From Planctomycetota bacterium (GTDB lineage Bacteria > Planctomycetota > UBA1135 > JAKEFM01): 32,393 bases of DNA. The notes beneath the pieces are model-generated. The model was not told where the DNA came from, made no database searches, and was given only the letters and a program-made list of their open reading frames with translations. The stretch's first letter is position 1. The number at the start of each line of letters is the position of its first letter. The position numbers were made by a program, and so were the translations under genes. The stretch lies in NCBI GenBank assembly GCA_022616055.1, contig JAKEFM010000227.1, positions 1 to 32,393 on the forward strand, given 5' to 3'. Positions 17,851 through 25,013 of this stretch are shown here, in pieces.

Positions 17851-19095
17851 ATGGAGCCCTTCTCGCGGCGGGGGGGCCGCCTCCACGCCGAATCGGTCCC
17901 CCTCGAGCGGCTGGCGGCCGACGCCGGGACCCCGCTCTACGTCTACGCGGCGAACGAGATCCGCCGCCGCTACCGCGCGATCGCCGCGGCGTTCGCGGAG
18001 TTCGATCCGCTCGTCTGCTACGCCGTCAAGGCGAACGGGAACCTCGGGGTGCTCGGGCTCCTCGCCGCCGAGGGGGCGGGATTCGACATCGTCTCCGGGG
18101 GGGAGCTCCACCGGGTCCTCCGCGCCGGAGGGGATCCCTCGCGCGTCGTCTTCGCCGGGGTGGGGAAGACAGACGCCGAGATGTCCGCGGCGCTCTCCGC
18201 CGGGATCCACGCCTTCAACGTGGAGTCGGAGGGGGAGCTCGCGCGGCTCGACGCCCTCGCCCGCGCGGCGGGGCTGCGCGCGCGCGTCGCGCTGCGGGTG
18301 AATCCCGACGTCGAGGCCGACACCCACGCCTACGTCGCGACGGGGCACGCGGGGGCGAAGTTCGGGATGCCGGAGGGAGGGGCGCGGGCGATCCTCGCGG
18401 GGGCCGCGCAATGGAGGGGGATCGAGCTGGTCGGCCTCCACGCCCACGTCGGGTCGCAGATCCGGGAGTCCGCCCCCTTCGAGCGCGCCCTCGCCGCGCT
18501 CGAGGGGCTGGGGGGGGAGTTCCCCGGCGGGAAGGTCCCCTGGATCGACGTCGGGGGAGGGTTCGCCATCGACTACGAGGGAGGCCCCGGCCTCGACCCG
18601 CGCGCCGTCGCGGCGGCCCTCGCGCCTCGCCTGCGGCGCCTGCGCGCGCGGCTCGCGGTCGAGCCGGGGCGCTGGATCAGCGGGCCCGCCGGGATCCTCG
18701 TCACCGCCGTCCTCGACGTGAAGTCGATCGACGGGAGGACGTTCGCCGTCGTCGACGCGGGGATGAACGACCTCGTTCGCCCGGCCCTCTACCAGGCGCG
18801 CCACCGGATCGTCCCCGTCGTCGAGTCGGAGGGGGATCGCCCGCGGACGGACGTCGTCGGGCCGGTGTGCGAGACGGGGGACTTCCTCGGCCTCGACCGG
18901 GAGCTCCCCCGGCTGCGGGCGGGGGACCTCCTCGCCGTCCTCGACACGGGGGCGTACGGCTTCTCGATGTCGAGCCAGTACAACGGACGGCCGCGGGCCG
19001 CCGAGGTCCTCGTCGACGGGGAGACCTGGAGGACGGTCCGGCGCCGCGAGGGACTCGAGGACCTCTGCCGGGGCGAGGAGACGCCGGCGGGGTGA
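17851..19095 (+). CDS. lysA: Diaminopimelate decarboxylase
   Basis: A 414-residue PLP enzyme of fold type III that decarboxylates meso-diaminopimelate to lysine. Lys60 in CYAVKANGN is the PLP-binding lysine. HVGSQI, the phosphate-binding GGGFAIDY, EPGRWISGPAG and the catalytic VCETGD are all present. The length is typical. The ATG lies 40 bases after the sigma factor gene. The gene ends in a strong hairpin region shared with a convergent minus-strand transcript. Confidence 0.96.
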   Translation: MEPFSRRGGRLHAESVPLERLAADAGTPLYVYAANEIRRRYRAIAAAFAEFDPLVCYAVKANGNLGVLGLLAAEGAGFDIVSGGELHRVLRAGGDPSRVVFAGVGKTDAEMSAALSAGIHAFNVESEGELARLDALARAAGLRARVALRVNPDVEADTHAYVATGHAGAKFGMPEGGARAILAGAAQWRGIELVGLHAHVGSQIRESAPFERALAALEGLGGEFPGGKVPWIDVGGGFAIDYEGGPGLDPRAVAAALAPRLRRLRARLAVEPGRWISGPAGILVTAVLDVKSIDGRTFAVVDAGMNDLVRPALYQARHRIVPVVESEGDRPRTDVVGPVCETGDFLGLDRELPRLRAGDLLAVLDTGAYGFSMSSQYNGRPRAAEVLVDGETWRTVRRREGLEDLCRGEETPAG

Positions 19096-19331
19096 AAAAA
19101 GAAGTGGGCCGCGGGCTGAACCCGCGGCCCGGTGAAGCGAGGTTGTGGGCCGGGTGCGCGGTCGGCCGGTCCCGATCCCGAGTCCCTGGAGGGAGTCCCC
19201 GAAGTTGGCCGAAGAGCGGCCCGCAACCCCATGTCACAGCCGGGCGTGTCCCCAGGCTCAGCGAGGCGGCGCCCGACCGCCAGGCGAGCACCCCCGGGCG
19301 GCTGTCCCCGTTCGCCGCGATTTCGAGGGCC
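19095..19331 (-). ncRNA. Candidate structured non-coding RNA, class unknown
   Basis: The 316 bases between lysA and the next gene contain no convincing protein but hold a complete minus-strand transcription unit: a TTGACA / 16-base spacer / TACTCT promoter, about 235 bases of transcript, and a 10-bp perfect hairpin followed by six T residues on that strand. Inside the RNA, short perfect helices can be drawn: GGCCG/CGGCC with a CUCUU loop (19207-19221), GGCGG/CCGCC with a 7-base loop (19265-19281), ACAGCCG/CGGCUGU (19236-19242 with 19299-19305), and CGCGG/CCGCG near the two ends. The 9-base inverted repeat TTGTGGGCC/GGCCCACAA (19328-19336 and 19143-19151) would close the molecule, though the predicted start falls inside it. 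The size recalls 6S RNA, but the fold looks branched and not a single rod. I do not see the conserved motifs of SRP RNA, RNase P RNA or tmRNA. Confidence 0.55.
19106..19130 (-). terminator. Strong intrinsic terminator, oriented for the minus strand
   Basis: A perfect 10-bp GC stem (GGGCCGCGGG / CCCGCGGCCC) with a 5-base loop. On the minus strand it is followed within 5 bases by six T residues (plus-strand A run 19095-19100), the classic intrinsic form. On the plus strand no T tract follows, so it may still protect or end the lysA mRNA but is built for transcription from the right. Confidence 0.8.
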
Positions 19332-19335
19332 CACA

Positions 19336-19363
19336 AGAGTACTTCAAAGTTGCTTATTGTCAA
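19336..19363 (-). promoter_or_regulatory. Sigma-70-type promoter driving the candidate ncRNA
   Basis: On the minus strand a perfect -35 TTGACA (19363-19358), a 16-base spacer and a -10 TACTCT (19341-19336) that keeps the three most conserved positions of TATAAT. The surrounding 30 bases are AT-rich in an otherwise very GC-rich window. It is the only clear housekeeping-type promoter I find here. Predicted transcription start is about 19329-19332. Confidence 0.65.
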
Positions 19364-19411
19364 ATCGCCGCGGCGCTTGCCGAGGTCCGGGCTCCCGCGT
19401 AGGTTGCGCCC

Positions 19412-19768
19412 GTGCTCCCGCCCCGGCTGCGCGCCCACTTCGACCGCCCCCGCCGCGCCGGGGACCTCCCGGGCGCCTCCCACGTCGGGCGGGCGGAGAA
19501 CCCCGCCTGCGGCGACCTCCTCTGGCTCCGGCTGCGCGTCGAGGGGGGGCGGGTCGAGCGCGCCGCCTTCCGCGCGCAGGGCTGCAGCGCGGTGATCGCG
19601 ATCGCCTCCCTCGTCGCCGAGTCGCTGGAGGGGCTGAGCCTCGGGGAGGCGGCGGACCTCGACGTCCTCTCCCTCGTCGCGGAGGCGGGCGGGGCGCCGC
19701 CGGGGAAGGAGCACGCTCCGTCCGTCGTCCGCCGGGCCCTCCTCGAGGCCCTGGGACGGGCCGGGTGA
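19412..19768 (+). CDS. IscU/NifU-like scaffold-family protein lacking the third cysteine
   Basis: A 118-residue protein matching the N-terminal NifU/IscU fold. Cys33 in NPACGD, with Asp35, and Cys58 in QGCSAVIAIASL occupy the first two Fe-S ligand positions. The third ligand, expected as His-Cys in the KxHC motif, is His101-Ala102 (KEHAPSVV). IscU builds 2Fe-2S clusters with a cysteine desulfurase; with two cysteines this protein may bind a cluster differently, hand over metal, or have another role. The GTG start at 19412 has no strong ribosome binding site. Its stop overlaps the GTG of the next gene (GTGA), so the two are coupled. No iscS or sufS gene is in the window. Confidence 0.82.
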   Translation: MLPPRLRAHFDRPRRAGDLPGASHVGRAENPACGDLLWLRLRVEGGRVERAAFRAQGCSAVIAIASLVAESLEGLSLGEAADLDVLSLVAEAGGAPPGKEHAPSVVRRALLEALGRAG

Positions 19769-20679
19769 GGGGGGCGCGGCTGCGGCAGCGCCTGGAGGCG
19801 ATCGAGCGCTCCTTCGGGCCGCGGTGGCTCGGGTCCGATCCGGTCGAGATCGTGCGGCGCTTTTCCGCCCCCGAGGACCGCGAAATCGCCGCCTTCCTCG
19901 CCTCGGCCCTCGCCTACGGCAACGTCGTCCAGATCCGCCGGAGCGTGGAGGAGGCCCTCCGCCGGATGGAGGGCAGGCCGAGGGCGTTCCTCGACCGGCT
20001 CGACCGGCCGCGCGCGCGGCGCGCCTTCGAGGGATTCGTCCACCGCTTCCACCGCGGCGAGGACCTCGCCTCCTTCGCGTGGATCCTCGCCCGGATGCTC
20101 CGCCGATCGGGATCCCTCGAGGCGTTCTTCCTGGAGGGGGAGGGGAGCCGCGGGCCCTCCGTCGGTGAAGGTCTCGTCTCCTTCGCGGCTCGCGCCCTCT
20201 CCCTCGAGGAGGAGGGGCCGGGACGGGCCGAGCGGGTGCGCTTCTTCTTCGCCTCCCCGGCCGGCGGCTCGGCCTGCAAGCGCCTGTGCCTGTTCCTCCG
20301 GTGGGTCGTCCGCCCCGACGACGGCGTCGACCTCGGGCTCTGGAAGGGCGTGTCCCCCTCCGCCCTCGTCCTCCCTCTCGACGTCCACCTCTGGCGGCTC
20401 GCGCGCTGCCTCCGGCTCACGCGCTACGCGACCCCCGGATGGAAGGCGGCGGAGGAGGCGACGGAGGCGCTGCGGCGGCTCGATCCGGAGGATCCCCTCC
20501 GCTTCGACTTCGCCCTCTGCCGTCTGGGGATGCTCGCGCGCTGCCCGCGCCCGGGCGACGCGCGTCCCTGCTCCGCGTGTCCCCGGCGGGGTCGGGGCGT
20601 CCCGCGCGGTTCGCGCTTCGCGGACCTCGCCCTCTCCTGTCCCTCCGGGATCCCGCGGTCCGCGCCGGTCGCGGGGTGA
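19765..20679 (+). CDS. DUF2400 (TIGR02757) family protein
   Basis: A 304-residue protein of a conserved family without an established function. Family features seen are DPVEIVRRF, DREIAAFLASALAYGN, FLRWVVRPDD and a C-terminal DVHLWRLARCL stretch. Four cysteines form C252-x7-C260-x8-C269-x2-C272, followed by a basic segment. This recalls the Fe-S or zinc loop of endonuclease III-like helix-hairpin-helix proteins but with different spacing. The GTG at 19765 overlaps the stop of the IscU-like gene, suggesting a functional link to metal or cluster loading (inference). The next gene starts 3 bases after the stop. Confidence 0.85.
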   Translation: MRGARLRQRLEAIERSFGPRWLGSDPVEIVRRFSAPEDREIAAFLASALAYGNVVQIRRSVEEALRRMEGRPRAFLDRLDRPRARRAFEGFVHRFHRGEDLASFAWILARMLRRSGSLEAFFLEGEGSRGPSVGEGLVSFAARALSLEEEGPGRAERVRFFFASPAGGSACKRLCLFLRWVVRPDDGVDLGLWKGVSPSALVLPLDVHLWRLARCLRLTRYATPGWKAAEEATEALRRLDPEDPLRFDFALCRLGMLARCPRPGDARPCSACPRRGRGVPRGSRFADLALSCPSGIPRSAPVAG

Positions 20680-20682
20680 ACG

Positions 20683-22296
20683 ATGGAACCGATGCCCCTC
20701 CCGATCCTCCTCTCGCTTCTCTCCGTTCGTCCTCAAGCGCCGGAAGCGGATCGCGTCCGGCTCGCCGTCGTCCTCGTCGTCGACCAGATGCCCGCCGAGA
20801 TGGTCGAGCGCTTCGCGCCGATGTTCGAGGGGGGGTTCGCCCGCCTCCTCAGCGAGGGGACGCTGTTCACCGAGTGCGCCCACGGCCACGCGCTCACGGA
20901 GACGGGGCCCGGCCACGCCGCGCTCCTCTCCGGGCGCCACCCCGGGACGGTCGGGATCGTCGAGAACCAGTGGTTCGACGCGGGCCGGAAGGAGGTCCTC
21001 TACTGCGTCGGCGATCCGGCCGTCGCGCGCATCCCCGCCGGGGAGGGGGCTTCCCCTGCCCGCTTCCTCGGCGACAGCCTCGGCGACTGGTTGAAGCGGG
21101 CCGATCCCGCCTCGAAGGTCGTCACCGTGGCGGGGAAGGACCGCTCGGCGGTCCTGATGGGGGGGAGGAAACCCGACGGCGCCTACTGGGCCTGCGAGGC
21201 GGGGTTCGCCACCTCGACCTACTACCGCAGCGAGCTCCCTCCGTGGCTGTCCGCGTGGAACGGGAAGGGGCGCTGGAAGGAGTTCGCCGGGAAGGTCTGG
21301 CCCGGGCGGCTCGGGGAGGATCTCCTCGCGAGATTGCGCGTCGGCCCCGACGACCAGCCGGGGGAGCGGCTGTTCGACGGGGCGGTCTTCCCGCACCGGC
21401 TTCCCCCCCTGCCCGCCGCGACGACCGTCCTCCCCTTCACCCCCTTCGCCGACGACCTCGTCCTCGAGGTCGCGCGGGAGGCGATCGCGGGGGAGGGGCT
21501 CGGCTCGGACGGCCATCCCGACCTCCTCTGCGTCGGCCTCTCCGCGGCGGACTACGTCGGGCACATGTGCGGCCCGCGCTCCCGCGAGGTCGCCGAGCAC
21601 TACGATCTCCTCGACGAGGCGCTCGGCGCCTTCCTCTCCTTCGTCGAGGAGAGGGCGGGGGAGGGGCGCGTCCTCTTCGCCCTCTCCTCCGACCACGGCG
21701 TCCTCGATCTCCCCGAGAGGCTCTCGGCCCCCGCCCGCCGCCTCGTCTTCCAGGGGAAGGAGGACCTCGGCGTCCCCGGCGCGAAGAAGGCGATCGCGGC
21801 GGCGCTCGGCGAGGGGGAGTGGATCGCCTTCCACGACTACAGGTCGATCTACCTCGACCGGGACCTCTGCTCCGCGAAGGGGATCGATCGCGGGAAAGCG
21901 GCCGAGGAGGTGGCGCAGGCCTTCCGCGCCCTCGACTGGGTCGCGGAGGCCTACACGCGCGCGGACCTCCTCTCCCCGAAGCCGAGGGACCCCTTCGTCC
22001 CCCTGTACCTCCATTCCTTCCATCCCGACCGGAGCGGGGACGTCTTCCTCCGCCACAAGGAGAACATGCTCGTCTTCCAGGGGCGGGCCGGGACGACGCA
22101 CGGAGGTCCCTACCCCTGCGACCGGGCCGTCCCGCTCGCCTTCCTCGGCCCCGGGTTCGGGACGGGGAAGCGCACCGAGGGGGTTCAGGCCCTCGACCTC
22201 GCTCCCACCCTGGCCGATGCGCTCGGAGTCCCCCTCCCCGAAGGGGTCGAGGGGAGGAGCCGATTCGCGCCGGCGCGGGCCGCCGGCGGACGCTGA
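20683..22296 (+). CDS. PafA-type alkaline phosphatase (phosphate monoesterase)
   Basis: A 537-residue member of the alkaline phosphatase superfamily. All PafA-type positions can be seen: Asp34 (VVDQM), nucleophile Thr74 (ETGPGHAAL), Asp290 and His294 (ADYVGHM), Asp337-His338 (SSDHG) and His473 (THGGPY) as zinc ligands. Asn95 (ENQW) and the phosphate-contacting Lys152-x-Arg154 mark monoesterases rather than diesterases. Spacing is close to Elizabethkingia PafA (Asp38, Thr79, Asp305, His309, Asp352, His353, His486). A short hydrophobic N-terminus (4-14) may be a signal peptide, and the enzyme would then scavenge phosphate in the periplasm. Three bases separate it from the DUF2400 gene; co-transcription is likely. 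Confidence 0.9.
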   Translation: MEPMPLPILLSLLSVRPQAPEADRVRLAVVLVVDQMPAEMVERFAPMFEGGFARLLSEGTLFTECAHGHALTETGPGHAALLSGRHPGTVGIVENQWFDAGRKEVLYCVGDPAVARIPAGEGASPARFLGDSLGDWLKRADPASKVVTVAGKDRSAVLMGGRKPDGAYWACEAGFATSTYYRSELPPWLSAWNGKGRWKEFAGKVWPGRLGEDLLARLRVGPDDQPGERLFDGAVFPHRLPPLPAATTVLPFTPFADDLVLEVAREAIAGEGLGSDGHPDLLCVGLSAADYVGHMCGPRSREVAEHYDLLDEALGAFLSFVEERAGEGRVLFALSSDHGVLDLPERLSAPARRLVFQGKEDLGVPGAKKAIAAALGEGEWIAFHDYRSIYLDRDLCSAKGIDRGKAAEEVAQAFRALDWVAEAYTRADLLSPKPRDPFVPLYLHSFHPDRSGDVFLRHKENMLVFQGRAGTTHGGPYPCDRAVPLAFLGPGFGTGKRTEGVQALDLAPTLADALGVPLPEGVEGRSRFAPARAAGGR

Positions 22297-22310
22297 CCAA
22301 GCCGTCAGCG
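22291..22310. terminator. Bidirectional hairpin between convergent genes
   Basis: A perfect 7-bp stem (CGCTGAC / GTCAGCG) with a 6-base loop spans both stop codons of the convergent phosphatase and kdsA genes. No T tract is present on either side. Confidence 0.5.
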
Positions 22311-23138
22311 CCCGCCGAGCGCCCGGCGGATCGCGAGCGCCTCGTCGAGGACGGCCGGCAGGTCGTCCATCCGGACCATGTTCGGTCCGTCGGAGGGCGC
22401 GCGGTCGGGGTCGGGGTGCGTCTCGAGAAAGAGGCCGTCGCAGCCCGCTCCGACCGCCGCCCGGACGAGGGTCGGGACCAGGCGCCGGTCTCCGCCGGTG
22501 CGGTCGCCGAGCCCGCCGGGACGCTGGACGCTGTGGGTCCCGTCCATCACGACGGGCCACCCGAAGGCGCGCATCGTGGGGATCCCGGCCATGTCGACGA
22601 CGAGCCGCCCGTAGCCGAAGAAGGTCCCCCGTTCCGTGAGGAGGACGTTCTCGTTCCCGCGGGAGAGGACCTTGTCGAGGGCGTTCTTCATCTCCTCGGG
22701 GGAGAGGAACTGCCCCTTCTTGACGTTCACCGCCTTCCCCGTGGACGCCGCCGCGAGGAGGAGGTCGGTCTGCCGGCAGAGGAAGGCGGGGATCTGGACG
22801 CAGTCGACCACCTTCCCCGCGGCGAGCGCCTCCTCCTCGGTGTGGACGTCGGTCAGGACGGGGACGCCCACCTTCGCGCGGACTTCTCCGAGGATCGAGA
22901 GCCCCTCCTCGAGCCCCGGCCCGCGGTAGGACTCCAGCGTGGAGCGGTTCGCCTTGTCATAGGAGGACTTGTAGACGAAGGGGATCCCGCGCTCCCCCGC
23001 GATCGAGGCGAGGCGACGCGCGGTCTCGAGGGCGAAGGCGCGCCCCTCGATCGCGCAGGGTCCGGCGAGGAGGAAGAGCGGGCCGCCGCCCCCCAGCTCG
23101 AGCGGGCCGACGCGGACGGAGCGGACGGGAGGGATCAT
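22305..23138 (-). CDS. kdsA: 3-deoxy-8-phosphooctulonate synthase (KDO-8-P synthase)
   Basis: A 277-residue enzyme condensing phosphoenolpyruvate and arabinose-5-phosphate to KDO-8-phosphate for LPS. Motifs: AGPCAIEG (25-32), VYKSSYDKANRS, QIPAFLCRQTDLL, VNVKKGQFLSP, and the metal region MDGTHSVQRPGG. Cys28 stands where metal-independent enzymes (E. coli type) have Asn, so this should be a metal-dependent class enzyme, as in Aquifex. The ATG directly abuts the stop of the diacylglycerol-kinase-like gene. The gene implies an outer membrane with LPS. Confidence 0.96.
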   Translation of the reverse strand: MIPPVRSVRVGPLELGGGGPLFLLAGPCAIEGRAFALETARRLASIAGERGIPFVYKSSYDKANRSTLESYRGPGLEEGLSILGEVRAKVGVPVLTDVHTEEEALAAGKVVDCVQIPAFLCRQTDLLLAAASTGKAVNVKKGQFLSPEEMKNALDKVLSRGNENVLLTERGTFFGYGRLVVDMAGIPTMRAFGWPVVMDGTHSVQRPGGLGDRTGGDRRLVPTLVRAAVGAGCDGLFLETHPDPDRAPSDGPNMVRMDDLPAVLDEALAIRRALGGR

Positions 23139-24008
23139 TCAGGGGACGACGAGCCGCAGTCGCCGGGGGAGGACCACGATCTCGACCGGGGTCGTGCCGG
23201 CGAGGTCGCCGTCGACCTGGTAGGGGACGGGGTCCTCGGACTCGATCCGCACGCGCCGAACGCGGCGGAACTCGAGGGAGGGGCCGGGCTTGAGCCTCCG
23301 GGCCATCGCCCGCAGGCCGTGGCGGACGAGCGCGAGGCGCGAGTCTCCCCGGAAGAAGTAGGCCTCGAAGAGCCCGTCGTCCACGCGGCGGTCGCGGGCG
23401 AGGCCGAAGAAGCGCCCGCCGTAGTAGAAGAGGTTGGAGACGATCGCGGCCGAGATCCCCTCGATCCGCTCCCCGTCCGCCTCGACCACGAGGCGCGGGG
23501 CGCGGTAGCGGGCGAGGGCGCGCGCGACGGCGGGGAGGTAGGTCGACCGCCGGATCGCCCCGCGCCGGCGGCGCTCGAGCTCCTGGAGGACCATCGCGTC
23601 GAAGCCGACGCCGACGCAGAAGAAGGAGAGGCGCCCGTTCACCCGGGCGGCGTCGATCGGGGCGGTCTTCCCGGCCAGCATCGCGCGCAGGGCCCCCTCG
23701 ACGCTCCGCGGGAGGCCGAGGTCCAGCGCCAGGACGTTACTCGTCCCGGTCGGCACGACGCCGATCGGGATCGTCCGGTCCCCGAGGCCGTTCGCGATCT
23801 CGTTGAGGGTCCCGTCCCCCCCGATCCCGACGAGGAGGGAGGTCGTCCCGTTCGCCTGGGCGGCCCACTCGCGCGCCTCCCCCTTGCGGTGGGTGACCCG
23901 CGTCTCGACCGCGAACCCGCGCGACTCGAGCCCCTCGCGCAGGAGCCTCGCGGCGCGCTCCCCCCGGCCGCGCCCGGAGATCGGGTTCACGATGAGCGTC
24001 GCCTTCAT
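23139..24008 (-). CDS. Diacylglycerol kinase-like lipid kinase (YegS/DagK family)
   Basis: A 289-residue lipid kinase with the catalytic-domain motifs NPISGRGRG (8-16), GGDGTLNEIANGL (63-75) and PTGTSN. The C-terminal beta domain includes DGLFEAYFF and VPYQVDGD. The family phosphorylates diacylglycerol or related lipids with ATP at the inner membrane and recycles phospholipid precursors. The ATG at 24008 is chosen because the NPISG strand begins a few residues later; the open frame further upstream overlaps the divergent PPC gene and is not coding. It is first in a two-gene minus-strand operon with kdsA, with no bases between stop and start. Confidence 0.9.
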   Translation of the reverse strand: MKATLIVNPISGRGRGERAARLLREGLESRGFAVETRVTHRKGEAREWAAQANGTTSLLVGIGGDGTLNEIANGLGDRTIPIGVVPTGTSNVLALDLGLPRSVEGALRAMLAGKTAPIDAARVNGRLSFFCVGVGFDAMVLQELERRRRGAIRRSTYLPAVARALARYRAPRLVVEADGERIEGISAAIVSNLFYYGGRFFGLARDRRVDDGLFEAYFFRGDSRLALVRHGLRAMARRLKPGPSLEFRRVRRVRIESEDPVPYQVDGDLAGTTPVEIVVLPRRLRLVVP

Positions 24009-24078
24009 CCCGACCGCCGCCGACCATAGCCCTCGCCGGAGCGTCCCGGCAAGATGCCGGCCCTCCCCCGCTCCCCCC

Positions 24079-24504
24079 ATGAAAGCACGCCCCCTCCTCG
24101 GCGACCGATGGATCGTGCGCTTCGACCTCGGCGAGGAGGTCGGGGCGGGGCTCACGGCGTTCCTCCAGGAGCACCGGATCCGCTGCGGGAACGTCCGGGG
24201 GATCGGGGCGCTGCGCGACCTCGAGCTCGGCTTCCTCGACACGGCGAAGAAGGCGTACCTGACGAAGCGCTTCCCCGACGAGATGGAGCTCCTCTCCCTC
24301 CAGGGGAACGTGAGCGTGAAAGAGGGGCGCACTTTCCTCCACGCCCACGTCGTCGCCTCGGACCGCCAGTTCCGGACGGTCGGCGGCCACTTCTTCTCGG
24401 GGGTCGTCTCCGGGACGGCGGAGTTCTTCGTGACGAGCTTCCCCGGCGTGGAGATCCACCGCCGGGCGAGGCCGGAACTCGGCTTCTTCGACCTCGACGT
24501 CTGA
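24079..24504 (+). CDS. PPC/DUF296 domain protein
   Basis: A 141-residue single-domain protein of the plant-and-prokaryote-conserved (PCC/PPC, DUF296) family. The pattern HAHV...GGH is present, with His88, His90 and His104 clustered as a putative metal site. In plants the domain accompanies AT-hooks; in bacteria it occurs alone, as here, and its role is not settled, so DNA binding should not be assumed. The ATG gives the usual short N-terminus; no clear ribosome binding site precedes it. It is transcribed divergently from the lipid kinase across a 70-base gap. Confidence 0.85.
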   Translation: MKARPLLGDRWIVRFDLGEEVGAGLTAFLQEHRIRCGNVRGIGALRDLELGFLDTAKKAYLTKRFPDEMELLSLQGNVSVKEGRTFLHAHVVASDRQFRTVGGHFFSGVVSGTAEFFVTSFPGVEIHRRARPELGFFDLDV

Positions 24505-24520
24505 TCCCGGTATCTCGGGA
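24505..24520 (+). terminator. Weak hairpin after the PPC gene
   Basis: A 5-bp stem (TCCCG / CGGGA) with a 6-base loop starts directly after the stop codon. No T tract follows. It lies between convergent genes and may act for either. Confidence 0.3.
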
Positions 24521-24598
24521 AGGGGGGTCGGCGACCTCCGGAGGGAGGGAAAGACCGGCGTTCCGCGACTGGGCCTCGCGGGCGCGAGCCCGGTCCTC

Positions 24599-24868
24599 CT
24601 ACGCTGCGTGGAGGGGGGAGAGGTCGGCTCGCCGCAGCGGGCCGAACCCCAGGGAGCGAAGAACCCTGTGGAGGGCGGCGACGGTCGTCTTGCGCGGCGC
24701 GGTGATCTCGATCCCGATCGGTCGCCCGGTCCGGTTGAAGTCTATGACCAGTCCGGGCTCGACTCGGCGGCAGCGATGAGATCGGTCGCCTGGTTTCCGC
24801 GGGAGGTAGTAGTAGGCGGCGATCGGGCGGCCGCGCCGGAACGTGACCTCGAGGTACGCGTCCTTCAC
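24599..24868 (-). CDS. DUF2283-like small protein
   Basis: An 89-residue protein with a beta-rich pattern, DAYLEVTF then PGLVIDFNRTGRPIGIEIT, like DUF2283 proteins, which are often encoded next to DUF4258-type genes in pairs resembling toxin-antitoxin modules. GTG at 24868 is the start. A short open frame in the same direction stops at 24876, only 7 bases before it, as expected for a coupled pair. Third-position GC is lower than in the housekeeping genes nearby, which suggests a mobile or recently gained gene. Confidence 0.6.
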   Translation of the reverse strand: MKDAYLEVTFRRGRPIAAYYYLPRKPGDRSHRCRRVEPGLVIDFNRTGRPIGIEITAPRKTTVAALHRVLRSLGFGPLRRADLSPLHAA

Positions 24869-24875
24869 GGTCGCC

Positions 24876-24995
24876 CTACTCGACGGGACAGGCGGTGATC
24901 ACGACGAGGAGCATAGAGTCGCGGTCCGGTTCCACCTCACCACCGACGGCAGGGTCAAGCTTCCGACACTCCGCCCCTGCGGCGCGGCAGGGTAA
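24876..24995 (-). pseudogene. Possible 3' remnant of a partner of the DUF2283 gene
   Basis: Reading leftwards from about 24995, a frame without a plausible start runs about 40 codons to a TAG at 24876-24878. Its end, VEPDRDSMLLVVITACPVE, resembles the final strand of DUF4258-like small proteins. An in-frame stop lies upstream, near 25005, and the RmlD-like gene occupies the opposite strand beyond it, so a full gene is not possible. It may be chance; support is weak. Confidence 0.25.
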
Positions 24996-25013
24996 AAGAG
25001 GAAGGGTCTACCC

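Noticed and set aside
19095..19331. Identification of the ncRNA as 6S RNA, tmRNA, SRP RNA or RNase P RNA
   Set aside because: Size fits 6S, but the drawn helices give a branched and off-centre fold. No T-arm or CCA end, no GGAA/AGCAG SRP motif and no RNase P core motif is visible, so no class was assigned.
20286..24029. A 1,247-codon plus-strand open frame
   Set aside because: It is out of frame with the phosphatase and antisense to kdsA and the lipid kinase, and has no recognisable domains.
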